From: Gnetum montanum
Lineage: Eukaryota; Streptophyta; Gnetopsida; Gnetales; Gnetaceae
Assembly: GCA_015680685.1 (NCBI GenBank)
Contig: MNCI01027315.1
Location: forward strand, 297,481-361,480
Length of the DNA: 64,000 bases
Reading direction: 5' to 3'
The position numbers were made by a program, and so were the translations under genes. Under the pieces are notes generated by a model. It worked only from the letters and a program-made list of their open reading frames with translations. It made no database searches and was not told the origin of the DNA. Shown here piece by piece: positions 32,209 to 43,850 of the stretch (the first letter of the stretch is position 1; each line of letters begins with the position of its first letter).

Positions 32209-32636
32209 ATACCCTTCGAGACAGATGTGGGCCCTTCTCAGGTTAGCCGCTCTCTACCGTGTTAATGTTTATGTTCATGCTCTATTGTAGTTTGCGTTTA
32301 TTATCCTAGCTGACCACTTCACCCCTACGATGCATGCCCCAGGTAAGGGTGTAGCGCCTGTGGAGGGAGGAAATGAAGCGTCAGCGAGAGATAAAGCAGG
32401 CGAAGGTAATGCACGAGGCAATGATGTAGGAACATAAAGCAAAAATGATGCGAACAGAGACAACCCATGACCGCATGGGAATTTTTTTTAAAATTTTGAA
32501 TTTTGGAATTTTTTTACAATTTTGTGTAATGCAAACATTAAAAAACAACAGTTTTGAATAAAGCAAGAGGATTTTGCGCTAACTTGTGTATTGCATACGT
32601 GCGTTTTGTATAAAATCTTCATCCTTTCATGTGATA

Positions 32637-32815
32637 GTTTTAGGCCATTTCAGGCCATTACGTAACATGCCAAAGAGATGATGCGTCAACCACTTGAACA
32701 AAGGCTAACTGGTAACTTATGCTAGTTTAAGGCCATTTCGGGCCATAGCGTAGTTTTAGGCCATTTCGGGCCGTTGCACATCGCTAGTTTTAGGCCGTTT
32801 CGGGCCGTAGTGTGG
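32637..32815 (+). repeat. Four copies of a 'ttaggccatttcgggcc' motif
   Basis: The motif TTTTAGGCCATTTCGGGCC, with small changes, occurs at about 32637, 32724, 32754 and 32788. It lies between the antisense frame and the protease of E4. Each copy holds GGCC pairs that can form a small hairpin. Confidence 0.7.
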
Positions 32816-32855
32816 AAGCATATGAGCAGTGTGTGGGAAGGAAGGAGTGGGGTTG

Positions 32856-33509
32856 CTATGCTAGGTGAAGCTGCTTCTTGACCCAATGCGAGTTGAGTGA
32901 GACATAAGGCTGAGGTGCTCTACCAGGCCCTTCGTCTACATCGTCGCCTTCCACTTGGAAGGGCAACTCAGTCCATGCGTTTTCATTTTGGGGATCAACT
33001 TGTTGAGCCGACCCCTCTGCCGGGTAGTCAGTGTAGATTGCTATAGGCACTTCGTTCTCAAAAGTTATGACCTCTAAGCCTTCCTCCACACCTACATTGT
33101 GGATCACTTGCATTGCTACTTCGTCACCGTGGATCACCACTTCTCTGCCTACGTAAGGCAAGTGGATTTCCTGGTGTATGGGTGAGGAAACAGCCCTAAG
33201 TTATGTTAACCATGATCTCCCCAAGATCAGGTTAAACTCGGGCATTTCCTCAACCACGATGAACGTTGCATTTGTAGGGAACTAGTCCCCTACTATGAAG
33301 TTCATGTGAACTGTGCCCTTGACCACGACCCGTGCCCCATTGAACGACCTTAGGCATGAGGTCGTTGTGGGTTTGATCTGGTCGACCAAGCCCAGCTTGT
33401 CCACAATGGGGAAGGGGATGACATTCGTGGCGGCCCCATCATCAATGTGTACCCTTTGGATCTGGTGTTGACCAACCTGAATTGTCATGAAAAGGGACGC
33501 CGTAGTCAC
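32856..33509 (-). pseudogene. Aspartic protease region of E4 (Tat-like)
   Basis: On the minus strand 33509-33282 reads SLFMTIQVGQHQIQRVHIDD then GAATNVIPFPIVDKLGL, a retropepsin active site of the D-D-G-A type found in Tat/Ogre-like elements. Further on come NATFIVVEEMPEFNLILGRS (about 33260-33205) and the acidic frame 33161-32856. RT, RNase H and integrase should follow to the left but are absent. Confidence 0.7.
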
Positions 33510-34015
33510 CTAACCCCTCTCGGGGCCTTTCCTAATGGCATCATCGCATAAGGTTAGTTGAGGTTGTTCTGATCGTGTAGGCATGGAGGGAAGCATGACT
33601 GAGTAGATCGCTTCTTCCTTCGTTGGCATGTCTTCGTTGACCAGAGTCACTATCAACATGCAGATTAGAGCCTCGCGATGTGGGATAGATGTCATGATTA
33701 GGTCATACAAGCGCAACGTAGTGTGTTTTTTTGTTTTAGAGCTTGTTTGACCTGTGTGAGGATGTCTAAGAGATCTTGGTCGCCCCCTTGTTTGATGCTT
33801 TCCTCTTTTTCTATCCATCCCAGAAGATAAATTTCTCAAGGAAAGGCGACTTCGGATCTGTGTTCAGATCCTTGTTGGTAGAGTGATGCAGGCTATGTAG
33901 TCGTGTCAACCTTCATCTTTGGTGGCAAAGGTATAGATGCAAGGGGCGAGGACGTAGGCTTGGTGGTACCTTTGATGGTACTTCCCTTCGATGTCTCACC
34001 TGCAAAGTGGACTTC
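33510..34015 (-). pseudogene. Linker between gag and protease of E4
   Basis: The minus-strand open frame 33839-33510 (basic start, then LYDLIMTSIPHREALI) leads into protease. The part 33840-34015 is broken by stops. Confidence 0.5.
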
Positions 34016-36655
34016 TTACCTTGAGGGGTGAGAAGGCTGTTTAGCTGTGTTGCATGGGATAGGGGCCGTCAAGGGTGTCAGCCCCCTAATGATGAATGGA
34101 GCTAGAGATGTTAACGGGTGGGGCCACGTGGCCCCGCTGATAGGTGGCACAAAGGTGGATGCCCGTGGTGGGACTTTCAAGATGAATGACTGTTGCGAGC
34201 TTCGACCAACTGCTGCTGGTGCTGGTGCACTATGCTGAGGCACACGAACCACAAATGGCTGCTGAGGTGGCCTGGGATCACTGTCAATGCTGATGGCATT
34301 GATTACGTAACCAACATTGTTGGCGTTGAGGGGATCTGTGTAGACATACATAGATTGGTTTTCGGGGTGCACTGGGTTGCTTTCGTCCAACACCAGTTTT
34401 CCATGGTCGATTAATCTTTGGATGTCATCCTGTAACTCCAGATAGTAATCCATGTTGTGACCGCACTGTTGGTGGTAGTCACAAAACTTGTCTAGCCTGA
34501 AACCCCTAGGGACTGGAGGCTCATTGGGCAGGGCCAAAGAGGGGTTCCTAAGGAGCTCGCAATAATGTTGATGTCTTGCGATTGCTTCTTCTAACATCTG
34601 CTTGTGTTGGATGTATCCCGCTGCCAACAGTTGCTTCAGAAGCTCTAAAGGCTTGAGAGGTAGTGGGGTGTACTTTGAGCGGTTTTCGCGCTCAGAGTTG
34701 GATTTGGGTTGTGCAGATGTCTCGGGCATAGGTATAGCAGGTTGTGGTACGTGGCCCTATTTGGGCATGGGGTTGGCCACGGGTATGGTTGATTTCTTGT
34801 TATTCTTGCTACCATTGTTGCTAGGTTTGAGCTTGGCCTCGATTGCCACAACAGCCACTATGGTTGTTGGGGCCTTACCCTTGTCCTTTTTTGCGAAGGT
34901 GTTTTTGTAAGCGATGTAGGCCGGATCTTTGCTTACCTTGACCGCGTCCTGTATGCTCTTAGTCTGAGCGAAAGCTTGACTAAGAGAGCGAGGATCAAGG
35001 TAGTACAGTTTGAACTTAATGAAGTCGTTCACTGTACCCTTAAAGACGGCCAACAAGTGGGCCTCCGCGATGGGCTCACGAATTTCGTTAAGGGTTGTGC
35101 TCCAACGTTGAATGAACTTTTGGACAGGTTCTAGCGAGTCTTACTTCATGCTCATCAACTGATCCAACATGGTTTCTAGCTTCAAGTTGTACTTGAAGTG
35201 TGTCACGAACTGGTTTAGGAGTTCTTCCAAAGCTGAAATGAATGAGCATGGCAACGCACAGTACCAATCTAGGGCTTTCTTGGCTAGGGACATGGCGAAG
35301 ACGCGAATGATCGTGTGCGACCATTGTTGCAACAGTAAAGATTTAGGCCTGAAGGTGACAAGATATGCATTGGAATCTCCCTCCCCATCATACTTCGTGA
35401 AGTGTGGGAGAGATATCCTTGGAGGCAGTGTCAAAGTAGGGATTGCAGGGTTGATGAGGTCATCCTAGTAGAAGTCCATGACTTGTACCATGTCAAACCT
35501 AGCAGCCTTGAGGCATTTTATTTCCTCAGTGAGGGTCTAGATGAGCTGGAATGCTTGGTCCAGACCTGACGACATTGTAGATAGTTGGGGAGCTCTGGAG
35601 GCAGCTCCCACCTTTGGCATGGCGTGGGTGGCAGCATGACCCATCAGCGGTACCACTAGGACGATCCCCGTGAGCGGTGCGGTTTGTGTTGTCCACCACC
35701 TGGCAAGTGGTGTTGTTAGGGCAGCAACCGTGGGTTGGGCTGCCAGATGGACCGCTTGTATCATCGGCAGCATAGACCATAGCCCCATGTTGGGTTGTAC
35801 CATCTGCGAGGCTTAGTGGGCTTGCAAACAGATGTAGTGAGATATCTGCGAAAGTTGCGGGGTAGGCAAAGGAGCAAATGGGACCCACCATAGTGGGTGG
35901 AACAGATGTGAATGTAGGAATGGAAACAGAAGCCGCGTATGATTATGAAATAGGCACGATATCAACATGTGGCAGGGTAGCCGTGATTGGCGGATGATGT
36001 GCTATAGGAATGGACTGCCGAACAGCTTGCAAAGGGATAGTAACTACAAACGACACAGGAGAAAGAGGGTGTTGAAACCCCACGATATTGACGTGGCTAC
36101 CCATAGCCGTTGTAGTTGCGAGTTGCGGAAGCATAGGCGTAATCACAAAGGGAGTGGTGGCAGACAGCGTCTTAGCCCAGAAGGACTGGGTAGGAGGGAC
36201 CAGAACGGGGTTGGTTGGACCTCCCTCGTCTGATTGGGAATTGAGTTCCTCTTGTCCATCCTGAAAGGCGTCATCTTGGTTGGACGCTATGTTCTGTTGC
36301 TCCCTAAGCCTAGTCAACTGGATTAGTTGGTCTAGAAGGCTTTGATCAGTTTATGTTAAAGGTAATGAAATGTTGGGAGTAGGAACAAACTCCTTCTCAT
36401 TGCATTTAGCGAACTCGAAGCTATGTTTGTCCTCAAGTTCGTGTACATCCAAGGGCAGATTTTCTTGCACCTTTGCATAGAGGAAACTATAATGCTCATG
36501 TTGCTGGCCAATCCCTCAGGTTCTTGGTTTTGGATTTTGAGAGATCGATGTGTCTCCAATGTCTGGTTCAGTGGTTGTTTAGCACCAATAGTGCCTTGAA
36601 CCGTGATGGGAACTTCAACGTTGAAGGTGTTAGCGGCAGTGTTCGAAAAAGCCAT
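34016..36655 (-). pseudogene. gag of E4 (Tat-like)
   Basis: It starts at ATG 36655 (MAFSNTAANTFNVEVPITVQ) and runs in several open pieces. Frame 35434-35141 is the capsid-type retrotransposon gag domain: LPHFTKYDGEGDSNAYLVTF, then AKKALDWYCALP and LLNQFVTHFKYNLKLETMLD. Frame 34729-34016 holds the C-terminal part with FCDYHQQCGHNMDYYLELQD. That is a zinc-finger-like C..H...GH block whose last Cys is changed to Tyr. The sequence is Pro/Gln-rich elsewhere. Stops (for example near 35140 and 35500) break it. CpG content is clearly higher than in the Athila-like copies, suggesting a younger insertion. Confidence 0.75.
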
Positions 36656-36740
36656 TGTTAAGCAAGTAGTTATGCAAAAAAGCGCAAAAAGTTATGCAAA
36701 AGAGCGCGAAAAAACAAAGAAACTAGAAAATAGCAAAAAG

Positions 36741-37060
36741 AAGGCTTTACATCTTGCCAAATTCCTGGGGAACTATCAAAGCAACCGGTCTGTACCACAC
36801 GTGATGGGGTATAGAATGCATGCAAGACTACCATAAGATAGGCAAGCTAACTAGTGATCAAGAAGGCTTTGCATCTCACAGGGTCCCCGAGGGACCGTCG
36901 AAGCGACCGATATGTACCATGCGAGATGGGGTACATAACGCATGCAAGAATACCGTACGATGGGTAAGTTAGTTGGCGATTGGAGGTCTTGTTTTTTGTA
37001 GGGCTCCCGAGGAATCGTCGAGGCAACCGATCTGCATCGCACAAAGTGCAAACAACTACA
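36741..37060. repeat. Three tandem units of about 120 bp in the 5' leader of E4
   Basis: Units begin at about 36741, 36863 and 36984 (offsets 122 and 120). Each contains 'gggtccccgagggaccgtcg' or a variant, 'caaccgatctg' and 'gatggggtacata' type blocks. Confidence 0.8.
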
Positions 37061-37143
37061 AAATGGTGTCACGTTTACGCTAATGTGTATCAGGGTGCAG
37101 AAGGCTCACAGAACTACTGTGACACATGGAAAAGGCACCAAAA

Positions 37144-37162
37144 GCCCCTCCTTCTAGCACCA
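37144..37162 (-). promoter_or_regulatory. Candidate primer binding site of E4
   Basis: The minus strand reads TGGTGCTAGAAGGAGGGGC, starting six bases after a CTACA-type LTR end. It has the TGG start expected of a tRNA 3' CCA complement. I cannot assign the tRNA with certainty. Confidence 0.5.
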
Positions 37163-37168
37163 GAAAAC

Positions 37169-38660
37169 TGTAGCGACTGAAAACATCGACGACTAAAAAA
37201 CACCGAGGGATCGGCTGGCACGATAGTCTCAACCCCGTAGCCGTGGGAGGGCCGTGCTAAGTGTGAGTGGATACGGAGTGCCCTGAACGGTCTAGTCAAT
37301 CAGATAGGGATTTAATCGACGTCTATATAGCCTTTTGCAACATATAGTTTTGAAAATGGGAACGAAAATGTCAAGTAATGCTTGAAAGTAAATAAAGCAG
37401 AAAACTGTGCCAAACACAACAATAAGTAGGAAACAAAGTAAAATGCAGTTAGAAAAATGCACCACTCCGAAGCCACAAGTTTGCTCTGTCAAGGTGAATA
37501 TAGTCAGTTGCACAGTGTGGCAGAGTGTAGAGATCCTGAGAGTAACTAGGACGTGTAGAGCAAAATAGGTTGTGCGCTTGGGCGCGGACTTAGGTGTTGA
37601 AAATGCCAGGATTCTACCAAGGTAGTAGAAGGGGGATGGAATGCCAGCTGAAAATGCTAATTGTTTGCAGTGTCAAACAGAAAGCTTACAATGCTTAATG
37701 TTACAATGTGCCGGGAAGAGAACTTGAGTGCTAGGGAGAGGAAAAGTCAAAGAATCGGGAAAAATTTCGAACCTTTTGAATGCTGCTCGTTGGGGTATTT
37801 ATTAGACCAAGGACACACAAAAGGGGCAGTTTGGATGCCATGTGCCTTGGGCCCACATTGACTTGCTTGTGCTGCACGTGCCATGCATGACCGTTGGACT
37901 TACATGACTATTGTAATGCAAGCCTACCATGCCGTAACTGTGAGCCTGCCACGCCGTAATTGCACCGTCAACGTCTGAAGACGTGTGCCAATGGTCCAAT
38001 TAGGTGAAGTGCATTGATGTCGTACAACCACTTGCATGCCTCACTATGCTTTGTAGCGTAGCATGCTTAGCGTAGCGTAGCACCTTGTCGTGCATTCCGC
38101 TACATGTGTGTTGCATGCTTGCTACGCTGCGTAGTGTAGCGACCAGCCTTAGTTGCGAAAATTTTTCCAATTTGTAAACTTTGCTTCCTGTGTTGCGAGA
38201 CTTGCAAACTTGTTGATTCTGCCCTTTGAGCTACCTTCTGTCTCTTTCGCAGGATTGCTACACCTCGCTGCGCCATGTAGCTCAGTGTAGCATAGCAGCA
38301 GACATGGTCCACCGCTTTCTAATGGAAAGAAACATTGTTGAAGGACTTGAAGTTGAGCGAGGGAACTGGTTGTATAGTTGTTGCCATGCTACGCTATGCT
38401 ACACACCGTAACATGGCACTTCATTCTGCAATCATTTTCTGAGGCTTGTTATGCTACATGGTGGGGCGTAGCGTAGCAGACTTCATGACTTAGAAGACTT
38501 GCTGAACTATTTCGTGCATCCTGAGCTCTGCTGTCAACTCTACGCATTATTTCTGAGTAGGTTGTCGGCTCGGCACACTACTTAGGTGGACAGACAGGAT
38601 GATCCGTAGAGCCTATTTACACCTAAGTAGAAAATTTTCCGAACTGGCTAGCCTAAATTT
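37169..38660 (-). mobile_element. Probable 5' LTR of E4
   Basis: The inner end at 37169 is 'tgtagcg' (CGCTACA on the minus strand). A TATA-like 'taataaatacc' on the minus strand lies at about 37796-37806. The U3 side (38040-38500) is packed with GTAGCGTAGC / GCTACGCTA motifs. The outer boundary is uncertain and no partner LTR was found near 30860. Confidence 0.5.
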
Positions 38661-38869
38661 AGAGCATTCTCCTCCCAAAGAACTGTCGTGATGTTGCGTG
38701 AATTGCAAGGCCTAGTGAAGTGAGAATGACCTCGAATTTTTTGGGGTGTTTCAGCACGATGTTGATTCAGGTGGTTTTATAGCTGTTTGAGGCATCTCTA
38801 TTTCATCAGAGCTTTTAGTGTGAGTTGATTTTATCTTGGCATGTTCTCATCATGTGTTTGGCATACTTT

Positions 38870-39545
38870 TGACTGGGCGTGATTAGTACTCACGCTGCAC
38901 TCACATTGTACTCACGCTTCCAGCGGGACCTCAACATGAGTGAGATAAAAATGATATATTTCACACCAAATTTTTGATCTTTAAAGCATGTTTCTTAAGT
39001 ACAACAATTTTTTGACTGTGGTTGACCTTGAGAGTGATCTGCAAGTCAAAAATTCAGCTTGGATATGCCTTGTTTTAAACCACTTTTGGTAGCTCACACT
39101 GGGCTCACGCTGCCAATGTGAACTCAGCATGACCACAACGTGAGCTATAAAAACTTGTAATTTTGAACCTGAAATCTGGAATTATGGAGGCTAGAACCTG
39201 AAGTTGTCAACAACGAATCCTAAGGATGACTTGCACCTTGGAATTCATGTCATTTCGACTCAATTTTGAGGCTTTCAGAGTTGCTCATGCTACCAGTGTG
39301 ACCTTAGCATGACCACAACGTGAGTCAGAAAATTTGTACTATTCGACCTGAAATTTGAATTCCCGAATGCTGAAACTTGAACTAGACACAACAGTGACCC
39401 TTGAGAATGACTTGCACCCTTAGATTAAACCACCTTTGAATTGATTCTGAAGTCATCGGAGTTTGCTCACACTGAGGGCAAGCTAGCTTGACAAGTTGAG
39501 CGTGAGCAAGCTGGCTTGAGCGAGCTAGCTTGAGTTCCATGACTT
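38870..39545. repeat. Diverged tandem array, period about 180 bp
   Basis: 'agcatgaccacaacgtgag' occurs at 39126 and 39306 (offset 180), with related 'caacatgagtgag' near 38933. Other blocks recur in order: 'ctcacgctgccaatgtgaac', 'acctgaaatctggaatt' and 'gatgacttgcacctt'. Three to four units are visible. They end in 'gagctagcttgag' palindromic repeats near 39485-39530. No coding content is seen. Confidence 0.7.
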
Positions 39546-39629
39546 AGTCAAATTTTTGCCTCCAAAAGCTCAAAAGTTATGGGTTGTTTTCATTTCAAAG
39601 TGCTCGGCCTAAATTAGTGGTGTTTCAAA

Positions 39630-39880
39630 TAGTTAGCAAATTTAGGAGAGACTAGAGCACGAAACTTAACAATTCCCTCTAGGCCTACCACTCCAACTGA
39701 AAGCTCCACATAGGCTACTCTCCCTATGAGTTAATGTATGGAAAATTGCGAATTCTTCCCATTTAATCCAAGCTTCGTATACTTTCAACAACTAGTGATC
39801 ACAACACCTCCTCAGATGGATAACCACACTCAATTTTTTAGATCTCATCCTTTTAAATTAGTTGTGGGGGAGATGGTCAT
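39630..39880 (+). pseudogene. Integrase fragments and pol tail of E5
   Basis: Bases 39630-39765 match E8 from about 62632: the 'gagactagagcacgaaactt' block and the SPYELMYGK-like block with TAATGTATGG. The sequence then jumps at about 39780 to the pol end, TQFFRSHPFKLVVGEMVIHV in the present frame. That corresponds to SLFQISSFQLSHGGDGH in E8. Everything upstream in pol is missing. Confidence 0.7.
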
Positions 39881-42177
39881 CCATGTTAATCATATAAATG
39901 GCCCCTTGGTTTTTTCTTCTTCTTTTTTTGCACATTTTTGTTTTACACTTAGTTGTTTTTACATCCTTTTTACCTTTCTACTTTTTATTGTCTTACGCCA
40001 TTTTGTTTTGTTTTACAACATTGTTAATATGTTTTATTTTTCTTGAATATTTTACAATTTCTTGTATATTTTTTCTTTATTTTTGTGTGATTTTCTTATT
40101 ATGTTCTAATAATAACTTGTCCTATTGCCAATAGGGTACAGTGCCATTTGCTTGATGTGTGTATGTCCTATCCAGCTATTTGATGGTTAGTGTTTAGATT
40201 CTAGCTTTGAATTTTGTTACTAATAGCTAAGACATGGTTTTTCTTTCATGAAATAGGTAGTGAGTTCATGTCATCCACCCATCCACAAACTCTATGGTGT
40301 TTCTAGTTCTAGAAGGATGAGATCCCTTTTCATTAATAAAACTTTAATGAACTTGTGACCTTGGTAGTTTTTGGACTTGGAAAGGATTCAAAGGCTTGAA
40401 CATGGTGTGACTTCAAGGAGAATCAATACTCTTTGTACTCTTCTACTTAGTTGGATCCATGAGTGTTTTCATGGATTTCTTATCATTCTGTGTTGACCAA
40501 TAACAAGAAGTTAAATAAGTCTTTGCATGGTATGGTTCCCATTTCAAAAAAAAAAAAAAAACAAACAAACAAAAAAGAATAATGGGAATTCAATGCATAC
40601 CCCTTGGATAAAATAAATGGGCTACAAGCATTGGTTATGAAACTAGAAAGACATGTTATCCATGCTTGAAGCTCCCCTCTAACTAAGGCCTTTTCTGACT
40701 TCTTGCTTCTCTTTTCTTCTTAGATAAGGAATGATGGTTGTTCTATGGGAGCACTCTTGTGTCTCAAGGTAATGGATTGGTCTTAGAGTGGTGATGCAAA
40801 GTCATTGAACATGGTTCGTTTTGGTCTAGACTAAGGATGGATTTTATCAAGTCATTTAACCACAAAATTCTCTAGGGACTTCATGTGATCTTAATTAGGA
40901 ACTCCATTCCACTTTCTCTCTCTGATCCATCTATTCTTTCCATGCCTCACCTCACTACCAGTGTTCATGCCGTTATTTAATGTCCTGGTTTGATATGTTG
41001 AAATTCTTAGGTAGATTCTTCCGATTTTTATACTTAACTTTTTGTAACTATTAATCATCCATGGGGCTCATAGACTCTTTGGTTTGAGGATATGCAAGGA
41101 AAACAAATGTCATGTGCCTACTTTGGGGAGGACCCACTTGCATACCTTTTGGTTGGAATAGTTAAGTTCTTTATCCTTAGGCATTCTTACAATCAAAACC
41201 TTTTGCGTGCCCCATCAATGACATCCAATTGTGCACATCTTCACAATGTTTTTCAGTGAAATCCTCTTTTTTGTTGTTGTGAATTCTTTAACCCTCTTGA
41301 AGCATTTCATCACATTTGGGATTTTTAGAATTTAATGATGAACCCCTTATCCATTTCACCCCATTCTTCAATCTTTTCGCTACCAAAGGTACGCTCTATG
41401 TTGTGGGGGCCACTTAGGTTTTTTAACTCCCACAAAGTTTTAACTAATGACTAATACTAACATCATCAATCCATGAAGTTAAACCTTTTCAATGAACTCT
41501 AATAGCTGTAAAAATCAAATACTATTAAAAGAATCAATCCACCATTATCATAGCCTAGCCAAGTGTAACTACCAACAAGATAAGGCATCTAAAAGCTATA
41601 AGTTACACATTGCACACTAATCCAGGATTTTGTTGTGAATGTAGAGGGAAGCATGGATTAGAAGTAGGACCATCTTCACCAAGGAATAAGTAGTAATCCA
41701 TGAAGTTAAACCTTTTCAATGAACTCTGATAGCTGCAAAAATCAAATACTATTAAAAGAATCAATCCACCATTATCATAGCCTAGCCAAGTGTAACTACC
41801 AACAAGATAAGGCATCTAAAAGCTATAAGTTACACATTGCACACTAATCCAGGATTTNGCATGGATTAGAAGTAGGACCATCTTCATGAAGGAATAAGTA
41901 GTAACACCATGCAATGAGGCCCCTTCATGATTATTGAATCTTCTCCCTTAATATTCAATTAGTAGAGGAGTTGGATGTGAATTTTAACCAGGGTGTTCAA
42001 TTCTATTGTCATGGACACTTAATTTTGCAAAAGATTGTAAACTCGTATACTTGGGCACTTAGAATCTATCTGTTTTATCTAAGATAGTTTGCATGTTAGT
42101 CAATAATCCCATACCTTCTCAATATTTTGTAAGGGACTTGTTCCTTCTTTTGTTCACTTGAGGACGAGTTTTCATTT
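39881..42177 (+). mobile_element. 3' untranslated part of E5
   Basis: It shares T-rich and 'gagttcatgtcatccaccca' (40262) blocks with E1, E2, E6 and E8, and 'cttgaggacgagttttcat' (42155) before the polypurine tract. It contains the duplicated stretch 41470-41905. Confidence 0.7.
41470..41905. repeat. 227-bp tandem duplication with a single N
   Basis: Bases 41470-41696 recur from 41697. In copy 2 a single N (41858) replaces the 20 bases 41631-41650 of copy 1. After the N the homology resumes in register. Confidence 0.9.
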
Positions 42178-42190
42178 AGTCATGGAGGTA
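42178..42190 (+). promoter_or_regulatory. Polypurine tract of E5
   Basis: 'agtcatggaggta' directly before the LTR start TGATGAAG. Confidence 0.75.
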
Positions 42191-42989
42191 TGATGAAGTG
42201 TATTTTATTTGGCTTCAACATTGGAGCCCTAATATCGAATACCCAATATCAAGGACCAAGAAGCGATGTCAGATATTGGATATCACAGGATGTGTGCCGA
42301 CCTATAAATATAACACTTGGGTGCATGGTTTGGAGGTCAATTTGGTCATAGCATAGCAAACCTCATGTAGTTTTTCTTTTCTAGAGATAGAATATTTTCC
42401 CAAATGCCTGCAGTAGGAGTCATTGAGTGTACAGATCTTTATTTGAGCACTATTATACCTAAGCATGGATATATGTGTGACAATAAAGATGAGCTTTCTG
42501 ATGAACCTTGCAACACTACGGCTAAATTAAATATTTTCTTTATGCATTCAATGTTTTCAGTAATTTTATTTAATGCCTTAAGTAATTAAACTAAATTATG
42601 CTAGATTAAATAACAATTAATTAAGCACATAAGTACAACTACTCCGAGCATGCGCATGATGCTTGTTAATCCAAGTAATGCTTAACATTTGGTAACCTTG
42701 CAACGTTCTATGTGTTTAGGATGTGTACAAAAAGTGAGATCAAATGCTTATGTTAGGATTAGTTAGACATTGGTTAGTTAGTTAGATTAAATTAGCAATT
42801 AAATTACTTCATTCCTTTCATCCTTTTATTTAAGCATCCAAAACATAAAACATAAAAATAATAAAAATCATACACCTTGATTACACTTAGTCATACCTTT
42901 GCATATCACATGTGTAATTGGAAAGACAATGAATGACTCTTAGGAAAATTTCACTTCCTAGAGGCTAGTGTACCAAAAGACAAAGGGTC
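42191..42989 (+). mobile_element. 3' LTR of E5, cut at its right end
   Basis: Starts TGATGAAG. The U3 has 'atatcgaa', 'gatattggatatcaca' type motifs and a TATA-like 'ctataaatataac' at about 42302. The last part of U5 is missing: the minus-strand LTR of E6 begins at 42990. Confidence 0.8.
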
Positions 42990-43836
42990 TAATGAGCAAC
43001 GAGGTATCCCTACGCTCAACCATATGAATACGAGCATACACGCACGATTCGATCGAATTCCAAGGACTAGGTGCTTATGCACCTTTACAGAACCTGGACA
43101 AGTTAGTCAATCGTTATCTTCCCAAGCTTACTCGTATAGTGGGATTGCATGGTTAAGTAACCTTGAGGTATATGATTTTTATATATTTTTATTTTTTATG
43201 TCCTGGTGCTACAAAGGAAGAAGTGAACTAATTAAGTAACCAATTTAATTTAACTAATCGACTATGCTCTAACTAGTCGTAACACCAGCATCCGTTCTCA
43301 CTTTCCGTCCACATCCTGAACCTGTGCAACACTATTAGGATTACCAAACGCTAATTATTACTCGGTTACCAAGTGTTCCACGCATGCTCAAAGTGGTCGT
43401 ACTGAGTGTGCTTACTTGGGAGAGTTAACAAGGTGAGATAGAGAACATTAATTAATTAAAGAAAGCATTAAATAATTGTAAATAACATTAAATAAGGTAT
43501 TCTAAATGCTACAAGGTTTATCACAAAGTTTGTCTTTATTTTTGGCCACAAGGTGTGCTCAGGTACACAATGCTCGAATAAGGATCCGTTCGCTTTATGA
43601 CTCCTACTATAGGCACTCAGAAATAATTCTAACTCTTAGAAGGGAAAAAGGAAAGAGTTCGAGTAAGGGACTAAGATTAATGAACTAACTATTTCCAAAC
43701 CAAGTGCACCCGCCTGTTATTTATAGGCAACAAGATAGGCCCCAATATCAGATGTCCGATATCACTTAGAAGGCTCCGATATCGTGTACGCAATATCACG
43801 GATGTGATATCGTGGCCTCAATATCACAACTCATCA
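42990..43836 (-). mobile_element. 3' LTR of E6 (GATATC-type U3)
   Basis: On the plus strand it runs from TAATGAGC (complement of the family end GCTCATCA with one change) to TCATCA at 43836 (complement of TGATGA). The minus-strand TATA-like 'cctataaataac' is at about 43718-43729. Its partner is 51203-52045. Hand alignment of the first 101 bases of the pair gives 16 differences, so the copy is old or the two LTRs come from different copies. Confidence 0.85.
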
Positions 43837-43850
43837 TACCCCCATGACTA
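43837..43850 (-). promoter_or_regulatory. Polypurine tract of E6
   Basis: The minus strand reads TAGTCATGGGGGTA directly before TGATGAG. Confidence 0.8.

Noticed and set aside
34016-35468. Plus-strand open frames opposite E4 gag (for example 34602-34910 and 35169-35468)
   Set aside because: The minus-strand frames carry the recognisable gag and zinc-finger blocks; the plus frames are antisense shadows.
39738-40134. Phe-rich hydrophobic frames that look like membrane proteins
   Set aside because: They are the pol tail read out of frame and the T-rich 3' untranslated part of E5; equivalent frames appear at 45564-45770 (minus) and 63150-63425 (plus).
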